Origin: a virus
Virus record (IMG/VR): IMGVR_UViG_3300028025_002488
Span: 1 to 28,125 of that record
Length of the DNA stretch: 28,125 bases
Strand: one strand, 5' to 3'
Shown here: positions 7,426 through 13,165 of the stretch, one piece after another
How the letters are laid out: each line of letters begins with the position of its first letter
Position numbering within the stretch: the stretch's first letter is position 1
Notes under the pieces: generated by a model
Told to the model about the DNA's origin: nothing
What the model saw: the letters and a program-made list of their open reading frames with translations, nothing else
The model's database searches: none
Made by a program: the position numbers and the translations under genes

Positions 7426-7612
7426 GATTTTCGGGAAATCTGCGGAACTCAACCTTAGGAAAGTAGGAATCAAAATGATCTGCTTTTATCCATTGGTCTT
7501 TGTAGCGGAATTTTAAGCCGTCTTTATAACGCCATAGTACGTTATAGCGGTTTAATTTTGCATCAATGTATTGTTTTACATTACTACTTATCGTAACGTT
7601 GCGCATATCCAT
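7403..7612 (-). CDS. Small basic, aromatic protein of unknown function
   Basis: This 69-residue protein is unusually rich in Tyr, Phe, Lys and Arg (YNVLWRYKDGLKFRYKDQW). It has no cysteines or membrane segment. Its start (ATG at 7612, or 7606 two codons on) lies inside the 3' end of the SNase-like gene, a 29-base overlap that suggests coupling. It is the last gene of the leftward early operon, and its 3' end overlaps the endolysin gene on the other strand. The composition suggests nucleic-acid or protein binding, but nothing more can be said. Confidence 0.6.
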   Translation of the reverse strand: MDMRNVTISSNVKQYIDAKLNRYNVLWRYKDGLKFRYKDQWIKADHFDSYFPKVEFRRFPENPNKEYIL

Positions 7613-7880
7613 CTTTTACCATTTTGTCGTTAATATTGCCAATTTTTACGACTGGCCTTCCGTACTTATCAAGTCCTGTGGACTCAATGGTGAACTCTGG
7701 TGGTAGCATCTGCATGAGTGCTACCTTGGAGACCTTGCCTTCTTCCGTGTTCATCTCTGGCGCATTAATTCCCGCAAGTCTGCAATTAGCGGTGTAGGTC
7801 AGTCTAAATCCAAGATCAATGGTCAGATTCACTGTGTCACCGTCTACGACTCTGTTTAGTTTTGCTTTGTAGGTGTACAT
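7584..7880 (-). CDS. Staphylococcal-nuclease-like protein (SNase fold)
   Basis: This 98-residue protein matches the SNase core. NRVVDGDTVNLTIDLGF (9-25) supplies the metal-binding Asp residues (Asp13, Asp15). RLAGINAPE (34-42) supplies catalytic Arg34 and Glu42. DKYGRPV (71-77) supplies Arg75, equivalent to SNase Arg87. The family's Asp40 (VDTPE) is Asn39 here, so one calcium ligand is changed. KMVKDGYAQRY follows the YGR motif as in SNase, but the C-terminal helix of the family is short or missing. It has no signal peptide, so it would act in the cytoplasm, possibly on host DNA or RNA. It begins 1 base after the stop of the previous gene on its strand. Confidence 0.85.
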   Translation of the reverse strand: MYTYKAKLNRVVDGDTVNLTIDLGFRLTYTANCRLAGINAPEMNTEEGKVSKVALMQMLPPEFTIESTGLDKYGRPVVKIGNINDKMVKDGYAQRYDK

Positions 7881-7881
7881 A

Positions 7882-8262
7882 TTAGTAATTTAAAACTTGT
7901 TGAATAAAATCCTTTGTCTCATCGCAATGCCAAGAGTGTTGCAATTCCCAATCCCTTTCTCTAACCCATTTTTTGCAGCTTTCTAAATCATCAAACCAAT
8001 GTATATCATTATACATATTCTGCATTAACTCATCTATCTCATCAGTATTTTGACAACTTTGTAAGGCATCGCAACCACTACAACTTCCAAAACCAAATAT
8101 TAAAATACCATATTTACCATCATTGTATAAAAGCACTCTTGAATCCCCTTGGTAATCATCATCATCTACTTGAATTAAAATTTTCCCGAATTCTTTTAAT
8201 ATAATTTCATAATTGCCCTCGCATAAAAAAAAATCAGGGAATAATTCAATTGCTTTTTTCAT
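7882..8262 (-). CDS. Conserved-looking protein with CxGCDALQ motif (unknown function)
   Basis: This 126-residue acidic protein has beta strands in the first half (EIILKEFGKILIQVDDDDYQ, then RVLLYNDGKYGILIFGFG). The motif SCSGCDALQSC (60-70) follows, then a helical C-terminal half (EIDELMQNMYNDIHWF, CKKWVRERDW). The GFGSCSGCDALQ signature recurs in small phage and bacterial proteins of unknown role; I recognise the pattern but cannot attach a function. The Cys cluster could bind metal. The start overlaps the upstream gene by 17 bases, and the leader is A-rich (cttaaaacacaaaaca). Confidence 0.7.
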   Translation of the reverse strand: MKKAIELFPDFFLCEGNYEIILKEFGKILIQVDDDDYQGDSRVLLYNDGKYGILIFGFGSCSGCDALQSCQNTDEIDELMQNMYNDIHWFDDLESCKKWVRERDWELQHSWHCDETKDFIQQVLNY

Positions 8263-8464
8263 TGTTTTGTGTTTTAAGTTTTTCCAGATAAATAATCGAA
8301 TCCATCAATTCTTCTTGCAAGTGCGTAAGCCACTCCGCATAAGACAAGTCATCTCGCTCCATTGTCGTGCCGTACTTCTTAATCCCAACTTGGCTGCGGT
8401 TGTACATCTTTCGGATGACTGATGCCACTATCGGGTCGCTTTGTTCGTAGGTTTCAAAGTCCAT
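8246..8464 (-). CDS. MazG-like / phage nucleotide-hydrolase-like small protein
   Basis: This 72-residue all-helical protein contains VIRKMYNRSQVGIKKYGTTM, then LSYAEWLTHLQEELMDSIIY. The EELMD stretch resembles the metal-binding EExxD element of MazG-type NTP pyrophosphohydrolases, and the RSQVGIKKYGTTM segment is typical of small phage proteins of that group. It is shorter than full MazG, so it may be a minimal dimeric enzyme or a binding protein. Such enzymes clear dNTPs or alarmone-type nucleotides during infection. It overlaps its neighbours by 11 bases upstream and 17 bases downstream. Confidence 0.6.
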   Translation of the reverse strand: MDFETYEQSDPIVASVIRKMYNRSQVGIKKYGTTMERDDLSYAEWLTHLQEELMDSIIYLEKLKTQNNEKSN

Positions 8465-8657
8465 TGGTGTAAATTTTCATATAATCATTAAAGTCAAGTA
8501 GTTTCATTTGGTCTCTATCACATCTTACGCAAAAATCAGCATAATTATGTGACTGCTCCTTCTCCATTTCTTTGGCTTCCGCGATGTCAGAATAATACAA
8601 TGTACCATAATCGTGAAACTTTTTAACCAAAAAGTCTACTGCTGTTTGTTGTGCCAT
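8454..8657 (-). CDS. Small phage protein of the QTAVEWL type (unknown function)
   Basis: This 67-residue protein begins MAQQTAVDFLVKKF and later has YYSDIAEAKEMEKEQSHNYADF. That is the usual order of a frequent small-protein family in Bacteroidota phages (QTAVEWL, then QAKxMEKEQI, then a hydrophilic end). No function is known. Two Cys at the C-terminal third (FCVRCDRDQ) are unusual for the family as I know it. Its leader contains a 17-base sequence, 8654-8670, that is repeated exactly before the micropeptide gene at 8675-8758. Confidence 0.65.
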   Translation of the reverse strand: MAQQTAVDFLVKKFHDYGTLYYSDIAEAKEMEKEQSHNYADFCVRCDRDQMKLLDFNDYMKIYTNGL

Positions 8658-8771
8658 GTTATTTGTTTTATAAGTTAAAAAAATAGTAGTAAATGAATAG
8701 TTAATACAACTAATAAAAAGACTATTATACCGAATAAAACCTTGATTTCTTTGTCCATGTTATTTGTTTTA
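8654..8771 (-). repeat. 17-base direct repeat covering two start-codon leaders
   Basis: The plus-strand sequence ccatgttatttgtttta occurs at 8654-8670 and again at 8755-8771. On the minus strand it reads as an A-rich leader, TAAAACAAATAAC, ending in ATGG. It gives two neighbouring genes the same translation start region. Confidence 0.85.
8675..8758 (-). CDS. 27-residue single-membrane-helix micropeptide
   Basis: Reading leftward from ATG at 8758 gives MDKEIKVLFGIIVFLLVVLT, then IHLLLFF and TAA. A charged N-terminus (MDKEIK) is followed by ~20 hydrophobic residues, which form one membrane helix. The gene fills the gap between the zinc-finger gene (stop at 8769) and the gene at 8657. It has the same 17-base leader and start context (8755-8771) as that gene. 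The identical leader and the fit into the gap are the main support. It could be a membrane effector, such as a superinfection or stress-related peptide, but there is no direct evidence. Confidence 0.5.
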   Translation of the reverse strand: MDKEIKVLFGIIVFLLVVLTIHLLLFF

Positions 8772-9092
8772 ATCTAAAGCTACCGGATAATAAAAACTCG
8801 CATAGTTAATCTCCATATTCGCCTTCTTTGTAGTCGTGTAACAAGCCTTACACTTGTGAACATACCCATCAGATGGTGAGCGACTTCGAGGAAATGCTGC
8901 ATAGTCCTTCATCTCGCCACAACCTGCACAGGCTTTCTGACCTTCTTTATGCGGTCGCTGAGGCTTTGCTTTGCCTTTGCGGTATAAGGCTTGACACTTC
9001 TTACATTGAGAGTTTAAGCCTCCTTTAAAATAGGATTTAACGCAGTATTCTGATAGCGGTTTCTCTTTTTTACATTTAGTGCAGTTTTTCAT
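8769..9092 (-). CDS. Protein with two tandem four-cysteine zinc modules
   Basis: From ATG at 9092 (107 residues), the protein has two similar modules. The first is C4-x2-C7 with C30-x2-C33 (CTKCKKEKPLSEY, CKKCQALYRK). The second is C55-x2-C58 with C81-x2-C84 (CAGCGEMKDYAAF, CKACYTTTKK). The layout, with K/E-P/D-L/Y-x-x-F after the first pair, is that of small zinc-ribbon proteins related to HNH or endonuclease VII accessory domains. No HNH catalytic histidines are visible, so DNA binding rather than cleavage is likely. I chose 9092 over an ATG at 9101 because it gives an ATGA overlap with the upstream gene. Confidence 0.7.
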   Translation of the reverse strand: MKNCTKCKKEKPLSEYCVKSYFKGGLNSQCKKCQALYRKGKAKPQRPHKEGQKACAGCGEMKDYAAFPRSRSPSDGYVHKCKACYTTTKKANMEINYASFYYPVALD

Positions 9093-9304
9093 AATGTACA
9101 AGCTTGAATATAATCTTGCCTTTGATGTTGAAACTCAATCTGCTGCCATCTGCACCCATGTGCATCAAGTAATGCCTCCCAAACTTCCTCCCAAAATTCT
9201 TTCTCCTTGCTATGTTGATGAAGTAAGCATATAGCTGATTCGGCTGCGTTGAATGATAGGTTCATATATATGTAAATCTGTTCTGCTTTTTGTTTTGGTG
9301 TCAT
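9089..9304 (-). CDS. Small helical phage protein (unknown function)
   Basis: This 71-residue protein begins MTPKQKAEQIYIYM and contains SKEKEFWEEVWEALLDA. That pattern (MTPKxKAxxL, an Ala/Cys-rich middle helix, FWEEV) belongs to a common group of short Bacteroidota phage proteins with no assigned role. The ATG at 9304 directly follows the stop of the zinc-ribbon micro-gene (TAAATG), and the stop overlaps the next gene as ATGA. Confidence 0.65.
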   Translation of the reverse strand: MTPKQKAEQIYIYMNLSFNAAESAICLLHQHSKEKEFWEEVWEALLDAHGCRWQQIEFQHQRQDYIQACTL

Positions 9305-9418
9305 TTAATTCAGTTTTAAGCAATGTGGGCATATTGAGTGCTGCCTACCCATTGCGGTGATTGTATAGTATTTTCGACAACTACGGCATTTAATCCAGAA
9401 TGTTTTAATCATTTTCAT
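9305..9418 (-). CDS. 37-residue zinc-ribbon mini-protein
   Basis: Reading leftward from ATG at 9418 gives MKMIKTFWIKCRSCRKYYTI, then TAMGRQHSICPHCLKLN and TAA. Two Cys pairs (C11-x2-C14 and C31-x2-C34) spaced by 16 residues make a minimal zinc ribbon. The ATG overlaps the stop of the DnaA-like gene (ATGA), and the TAA touches the next ATG at 9304. The gene therefore fits exactly into an otherwise empty 110-base gap. Such ribbons often act as small transcription or DNA-binding modulators; the partner is unknown. Confidence 0.65.
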   Translation of the reverse strand: MKMIKTFWIKCRSCRKYYTITAMGRQHSICPHCLKLN

Positions 9419-9747
9419 AACCCAATGTTTTTCATATGCTGAATAATCTCATTGTCATTCTTGAGTGATATCTGATCTTCAACACCACGTAGCGCATGGA
9501 TTACTGTTGTGTGGTGCTTGATACCTGGGGCAAAGAATGCACCGATATCTTTCAGTTTCCAATGGCATCGGTAATACAAGTAATATGCCAATATAGAACG
9601 GATAACGACTATCCCCCTATCTCTTCTGCGGACACGTAAAGTCTTGATGTCGCAATTGAAATAGGTTAATACTCTTTGAATTACGTATTCGGATGTGTTC
9701 ATCCTTGCTGATTCACGGATGCCAGGTAGTACGTATGGACTTACCAT
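9415..9747 (-). CDS. Orphan DnaA domain-IV-like DNA-binding protein
   Basis: This 110-residue protein aligns with the C-terminal DNA-binding domain of DnaA. VIQRVLTYFNCDIKTLRVRR corresponds to the first helices, IRSILAYYLYYRCHWKLKDIGAFF to the basic-loop region and helix-turn-helix, and KHHTTVIHALRGVE to the DnaA signature (GGRDHTTVxHA). The AAA+ ATPase domain is absent. The two signature residues before HTT are KH instead of RD, so its target may differ from a standard DnaA box. Start 9747 overlaps the upstream micropeptide stop (ATGGTAA); ATG 9702 is an alternative. It could interfere with host initiation, initiate phage replication at 16546-16846, or regulate transcription. Confidence 0.75.
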   Translation of the reverse strand: MVSPYVLPGIRESARMNTSEYVIQRVLTYFNCDIKTLRVRRRDRGIVVIRSILAYYLYYRCHWKLKDIGAFFAPGIKHHTTVIHALRGVEDQISLKNDNEIIQHMKNIGL

Positions 9748-9857
9748 ATATGAGGGTCATTTTCGGTTACTCTGCCAACAATTGCTAATAAAATTAATAT
9801 CACTGCTACTAATATGGCTACTTTGTTTTCAGCATAAAACTGTTTCAATTCTTTCAT
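9741..9857 (-). CDS. 38-residue single-membrane-helix micropeptide
   Basis: Reading leftward from ATG at 9857 gives MKELKQFYAENKVAILVAVI, then LILLAIVGRVTENDPHIW and TAA. A charged amphipathic N-terminus is followed by a membrane helix (about 12-28) and a polar tail. The ATG lies inside the end of the upstream 58-residue gene (29-base overlap). The stop overlaps the ATG of the DnaA-like gene. The coding layout is plausible and tightly coupled, but the function is unknown. Confidence 0.5.
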   Translation of the reverse strand: MKELKQFYAENKVAILVAVILILLAIVGRVTENDPHIW

Positions 9858-10005
9858 TGATTTTGGTTTTTAACGTTTGTAAATCTGTGATTTGGACTTC
9901 AAAAAAGCTATCTAACTGCCCTTTATCTAAGAAACTGTGATATAAATTGATTTTCTCATCAAGCAGTCTCTGAATAGTTAGTAGTTCGTAAATTGTTAGG
10001 TTCAT
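9829..10005 (-). CDS. 58-residue helical protein (unknown function)
   Basis: Reading leftward from ATG at 10005, the protein begins MNLTIYELLTIQRLLDEKIN and contains SFLDKGQLDSFFEVQ and LQTLKTKINERIETVLC. It is predicted all-helical, with Leu/Ile heptads in two helices joined by a Gly-Gln turn, like a small coiled-coil hairpin. There is no membrane segment. It sits between the gene at 10046-10279 and the membrane micropeptide, overlapping the latter by 29 bases. A small dimeric adaptor would fit; no family is recognised. Confidence 0.5.
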   Translation of the reverse strand: MNLTIYELLTIQRLLDEKINLYHSFLDKGQLDSFFEVQITDLQTLKTKINERIETVLC

Positions 10006-10045
10006 GATTAATGAGGTGTAGGATGCCTCTCCCCGTGTTTTTATT

Positions 10046-10279
10046 TTAGTTATTTAATCTTGCACTTCCTAAAGTATTACTAATGATAATGCCATTATTT
10101 AACTTGATTGCTGCGAGTCTAAGAAATTGACCATCTTTTATGCAAGTATTTTCAATAGATACAATTATTGCATTAAATGAAAAATTGCCAGTAATAGAGT
10201 TGTAAATGGAAATTTCATCATTAACTCTAAATGAATTTAATTGGTCTAAGTTGTTTCTTTGAAATTTTGTTGTGTTCAT
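10046..10279 (-). CDS. First gene of the leftward early operon, unknown beta-rich protein
   Basis: This 77-residue protein is rich in Asn, Ile and Ser, with several short strands (DEISIYNSITGNFSFNAIIV, AAIKLNNGIIISNT). It resembles a small beta-barrel or SH3-like fold, but I recognise no family. It is the gene nearest the divergent promoter region on the minus strand. It has an A-rich leader (ataaatcacaacaca) and no Shine-Dalgarno sequence. Being promoter-proximal, it is probably among the earliest transcripts, where phages often place host-takeover proteins. Confidence 0.55.
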   Translation of the reverse strand: MNTTKFQRNNLDQLNSFRVNDEISIYNSITGNFSFNAIIVSIENTCIKDGQFLRLAAIKLNNGIIISNTLGSARLNN

Positions 10280-10298
10280 TGTGTTGTGATTTATAACT

Positions 10299-10306
10299 CA
10301 AAACTA
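10299..10306 (-). promoter_or_regulatory. Candidate -7 promoter element for the leftward operon
   Basis: On the minus strand this reads TAGTTTTG, matching TAnnTTTG. It lies about 20 bases upstream of the ATG at 10279 inside the only divergent intergenic region. A TTTG lies 12 bases further upstream, closer than the usual -33 spacing, so only the -7 element is supported. Confidence 0.5.
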
Positions 10307-10353
10307 TCCCTTTATCATCAAATAAAAAAATATTTTTTATATTTATTTTTTAC

Positions 10354-10361
10354 TATATTTG
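10354..10361 (+). promoter_or_regulatory. Candidate -7 promoter element for the rightward early operon
   Basis: TATATTTG matches the Bacteroidota TAnnTTTG motif. It lies 25 bases upstream of the ATG at 10386, preceded by a ~35-base A/T-rich stretch. No clear TTG -33 box is seen. The divergent setting with 10299-10306 makes this the most credible promoter in the window. Confidence 0.55.
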
Positions 10362-10385
10362 CAATTCACCAAACATATTTAAAAC

Positions 10386-10547
10386 ATGGAAGAAAAGCAA
10401 AGACAGAAACCTGGAAGGAAGAAACTCCCCGAAGATCAGCGTAAGTTAATAGTTACGGCTTATCTCACCGCTGATGAAAAACGTATTATAAATGAAAAAT
10501 ACGGGAATTTATCTAAGGCAGTACGTACATTATTAAATAATAACTAA
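10386..10547 (+). CDS. 53-residue ribbon-helix-helix-like DNA-binding protein
   Basis: From ATG at 10386, the protein begins MEEKQRQKPGRKKLPEDQRK and continues LIVTAYLTADEKRIINEKYG and NLSKAVRTLLNNN. A basic GRKKLPED N-terminal arm, a strand (LIVTAYLT), helix 1 (ADEKRIINEKY), a turn, and helix 2 (LSKAVRTLL) follow the order of small RHH/CopG-type proteins that bind operators as dimers. It is the first gene of the rightward early operon, 25 bases after the promoter motif, so it may regulate the divergent promoters. The stop is 10 bases before the next ATG. Confidence 0.7.
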   Translation: MEEKQRQKPGRKKLPEDQRKLIVTAYLTADEKRIINEKYGNLSKAVRTLLNNN

Positions 10548-10557
10548 AAAAGCAGCA

Positions 10558-11199
10558 ATGAAACAGGAACTCATTAAAGCACAAGACGCTCTCTCATTAG
10601 GCGAAACATTCCATAAATCAGGAATGTTCTCAGACATCAAATCCGCCTCACAAGCAGTAGTTAAAATAATGGCAGGTGCTGAAATGGGCATCTCACCATT
10701 TCAAGCCATGAGCGGAATCCATATAATCCAAGGCAAACCAACCATCGGCGCAGGACTCATGGCATCAAGAGTCAAGGCATCTGGCAAGTACAATTATCGT
10801 GTAACTGAGATGTCAGACACAATTTGCACAGTAGAATTCACCGAAAATGGGCAGTCAATCGGGGTATCAACATTCACCATCGAAGATGCTAAGAAAGCAG
10901 GAACAAAGAACCTTGACCGATTCCCACGAAATATGCTATTCGCTCGTGCTATGAGCAACGGAGTGCGTTGGTACTGCCCAGATATCTACGAAGGCCCAGT
11001 CTACGTGCCTGAAGAAATGCAGGAGCCTGAGCATCCGATTCAGACACCCAAACGCATTCTTGATGAAGAGCAATGGTCAAAACTCATTGAATCGGTTAAA
11101 TCGGGTAAAAACTACGATTGGGCAATCGAAAACGTAGAGATGACACCCGACCAAAGAGCGGAGTTAGAATCTGCCAATTCCAATAACATAGTATTATGA
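10558..11199 (+). CDS. RecT-like single-strand annealing protein
   Basis: This 213-residue protein has a core, AVVKIMAGAEMGISPFQAMS then IHIIQGKPTIGAGLMASRV, then STFTIEDAKKAGTKN and PRNMLFARAMSNGVRWYCPD. It matches the RecT-family arrangement of E-G-PP-A, (I/V)I-G-P and a YP/FP-RML-ARA motif. Such proteins coat single-stranded DNA and anneal complementary strands. The C-terminal third (about 150-213) is acidic and less conserved. It is followed, after a micropeptide and a coiled-coil gene, by a PD-(D/E)XK exonuclease and an SSB-like gene, which is a standard phage recombination set. The family call is by pattern; sequence identity to E. coli RecT looks low. Confidence 0.7.
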   Translation: MKQELIKAQDALSLGETFHKSGMFSDIKSASQAVVKIMAGAEMGISPFQAMSGIHIIQGKPTIGAGLMASRVKASGKYNYRVTEMSDTICTVEFTENGQSIGVSTFTIEDAKKAGTKNLDRFPRNMLFARAMSNGVRWYCPDIYEGPVYVPEEMQEPEHPIQTPKRILDEEQWSKLIESVKSGKNYDWAIENVEMTPDQRAELESANSNNIVL

Positions 11200-11288
11200 A
11201 ACGATGGAAATTCCGACTCATTTGGTCATTGATTACATTACTAACCGCTATGATTTGGGCGGTAATAATCACAAAAATATGGAACTAA
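11196..11288 (+). CDS. 30-residue single-membrane-helix micropeptide
   Basis: From ATG at 11196, the peptide reads MKRWKFRLIWSLITLLTAMI, then WAVIITKIWN and TAA. A basic N-terminus (KRWKFR) and ~20 hydrophobic residues predict a membrane helix with the N-terminus inside. The ATG overlaps the stop of the RecT-like gene (ATGA), and the TAA overlaps the ATG of the coiled-coil gene at 11279. That precise fit supports a real, coupled gene. It could alternatively be only a translational relay for the downstream gene. Confidence 0.5.
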   Translation: MKRWKFRLIWSLITLLTAMIWAVIITKIWN

Positions 11289-12280
11289 CAACACAAGAAA
11301 AGGGTTGGCTGCGCATGGCAGACATGAAAAACACCCTATTTGATGAACTCCAACGGGCTGAACTTCAGGTTCAGTCCACTCTTGAGGAAATCACCACAGA
11401 GAACCTCAAATCTGCTAAATCCATCATGGCAGGAGCCAAAGACAAACGTATGGCGTTCACTGGCATGATTACGGACAAGCTGATAAATGCTGCAATGGAC
11501 TACGAAAAGCGTATGCAGAATGTGATTAACGCTGCTGCGGTGGTAGAACTTGAGATGAGGAAGAAACAAGAAGAGGAAACATTACAGGCTCAAGCACTAA
11601 TCAACGAAGAAACTGCACTTCGTAACCACATCACCAATGAGTATTTCCGCATAGCTGCGGAGAATCGGTTGAACTACCAGAAGGGTATTGATGCATCCTA
11701 TCGGAACTGCCTTGCAAATCGGGTACCTGTTGAGAAAATACCTGCAATGATAGCAGATATGAAACGAATACTATCACTATTTGAGGTACCTGAGATGGCT
11801 AAATTTCAGCGTACATTGATATCCGATGAGAGGGCATTGCAGATATTTCAATCCATTGAAAAGTATGATCCTAAGATGGATTTAATGCGTTATCAATCCG
11901 AGGCTGAGAAGAAGTGGGTAAATTATGAGATGGACTTAGCCAATGCCGATGTAGCCATCAAGGCTCTTGAGAAACAAGCAGCAGAGAGAGAGGCTGAAAT
12001 AGCACAAGAGATAGCCATTGAGACGGCTACGAATACTTTGATTGCCCAAGCTGAGACAATTACCCTTGAAACGCCTAAAATTAAACGTGAGGTTAAAATT
12101 ATAGTAGTCGAATCTGAGGCATGGGCAAAAGCGGTGATTGTAAACTTTATACGTGTATTCCCCGTGGATAAGTTACGTGTAAAGTCTTGGAGTAAACTCA
12201 CTTTAGCTCAAATGGCTGAGGCACTCGCTAAGTCTGGAGCGGAATTGCATAACCTTAAAACTGAAGAAGTATGCAAGTGA
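11279..12280 (+). CDS. Coiled-coil protein between annealing protein and exonuclease
   Basis: This is a 333-residue protein starting at ATG 11279 (MELTTQEKGWLRMADMK). The frame extends to an ATG at 11204, but that region is better explained by the 30-residue micropeptide in another frame. It is almost entirely helical, with long Glu/Ala/Gln coiled-coil stretches (EMRKKQEEETLQAQALINEE; ALEKQAAEREAEIAQEI). A small C-terminal globular part follows (about 275-325, IIVVESEAWAKAVIVNFIR). In Gram-positive phages a DUF1351-type protein occupies the same place next to RecT, and this may be its counterpart. A role supporting recombination is inferred from position. It overlaps the exonuclease gene by 10 bases. 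Confidence 0.7.
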   Translation: MELTTQEKGWLRMADMKNTLFDELQRAELQVQSTLEEITTENLKSAKSIMAGAKDKRMAFTGMITDKLINAAMDYEKRMQNVINAAAVVELEMRKKQEEETLQAQALINEETALRNHITNEYFRIAAENRLNYQKGIDASYRNCLANRVPVEKIPAMIADMKRILSLFEVPEMAKFQRTLISDERALQIFQSIEKYDPKMDLMRYQSEAEKKWVNYEMDLANADVAIKALEKQAAEREAEIAQEIAIETATNTLIAQAETITLETPKIKREVKIIVVESEAWAKAVIVNFIRVFPVDKLRVKSWSKLTLAQMAEALAKSGAELHNLKTEEVCK

Positions 12281-12831
12281 GTAATATCCAGTACTATAGA
12301 AACAATTTCGAGGCTTACAATACGATGAAGGGATATTCATACTCAGGTATTACCAAAGGGGCAGGATTTATTCCATCTGCAAAGATGCGCCTTGGTACTG
12401 CGGTGCATGAGTATCTCCTTGAACCTGAGAATTATAACCATGAGAATAGGGATATCGTAGTGCCACTTGCAAACGCAGTACGGGCAGAATTAGGAGGTTT
12501 ATTACCGTTCCTTGATACTGAGTTATCAGTTTATGCAGAGTTTGAAAATAACAGTCTTATATTGCCTTACAAGGGCAGGGTTGACATGGTAAGAACTGGT
12601 AAAATAGTCTTAGATTTGAAAGTATCACAAGTCCCTTTGCGAAATTCAATAGCATTCTTTGGATATGGTAACCAGGTTAATGGGTACATGGCAGCCACGA
12701 TGTGTGACTATGGTATGATTATCCGCATTGACCCCAAGACATCAAAGGTTGAGAAGAAAATGATACCAAAAGACCATTTATGGTGGGAAGATCAGATTCA
12801 ACGGTTAGGAGTTCCTAAAGAAATTTATTAA
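12271..12831 (+). CDS. PD-(D/E)XK exonuclease (RecE/YqaJ/DUF3799-like)
   Basis: This 186-residue protein shows the motif series of phage recombination exonucleases. GTAVHEYLLEPENY carries His46. YKGRVDMV carries the first metal ligand, Asp105. IVLDLKVSQ carries Asp115 and Lys117. NQVNGYMAA is a Q-x3-Y motif (Gln135, Tyr139). The protein is shorter than RecE or lambda Exo cores (about 220-260), so it looks like a compact version. It would resect 5' ends to give the annealing protein its substrate. It overlaps the coiled-coil gene by 10 bases and is followed after 12 bases by the SSB-like gene. Confidence 0.8.
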   Translation: MQVSNIQYYRNNFEAYNTMKGYSYSGITKGAGFIPSAKMRLGTAVHEYLLEPENYNHENRDIVVPLANAVRAELGGLLPFLDTELSVYAEFENNSLILPYKGRVDMVRTGKIVLDLKVSQVPLRNSIAFFGYGNQVNGYMAATMCDYGMIIRIDPKTSKVEKKMIPKDHLWWEDQIQRLGVPKEIY

Positions 12832-12843
12832 ACATCAATAATT

Positions 12844-13104
12844 ATGAGTCAGTTATTTACAGGCAGCATCTGCGTTTCAGACATCGACAAAAGCAAATTA
12901 ACACAAGCCAAGAACGGCAAACTCTACTTATCCGTAGACATTTGGATTAATGACCAAGCTGATAACTACGGCAATACTGGTAGTATTTCAGTCCGCCAAT
13001 CCAAAGAAGAAAGGGAGGCAAAGACCAAAAAGAGCTATATTGGTAACCTGAAGCCCGTTGAAAAATCCAATAGTGCAGCACCTATAAATGATTTACCTTT
13101 TTAG
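12844..13104 (+). CDS. SSB-like single-stranded-DNA-binding protein
   Basis: This 86-residue protein begins MSQLFTGSICVSDIDKSKLT, then AKNGKLYLSVDIWIND, NTGSISVRQSKEERE and YIGNLKPVE, and ends in NDLPF. A short strand-rich core followed by a flexible linker and an acidic/Pro-Phe tip is the hallmark of SSB-type proteins, whose C-terminal tip recruits replication and repair enzymes. At 86 residues it is much shorter than bacterial SSB (about 170), so the OB fold may be reduced. It is the third part of the recombination set and is followed by an intrinsic terminator at 13125-13155. Confidence 0.7.
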   Translation: MSQLFTGSICVSDIDKSKLTQAKNGKLYLSVDIWINDQADNYGNTGSISVRQSKEEREAKTKKSYIGNLKPVEKSNSAAPINDLPF

Positions 13105-13124
13105 TATGTTCAATCTGTGATTTA

Positions 13125-13155
13125 CCCTCGGTGTGTCTACATCGGGGGATTTTTA
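13125..13155 (+). terminator. Intrinsic terminator after the SSB-like gene
   Basis: A 10-bp stem pairs 13125-13134 with 13139-13148, with two G-U pairs and a GTCT loop. A T-run (atttttaac) follows. The next gene starts 17 bases after the stem, at 13166. Confidence 0.6.
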
Positions 13156-13165
13156 ACTATTTATT

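Noticed and set aside
9695-9940. Plus-strand 81-residue ORF in the leftward module
   Set aside because: It lies opposite three overlapping minus-strand genes and against the transcription direction of the region.
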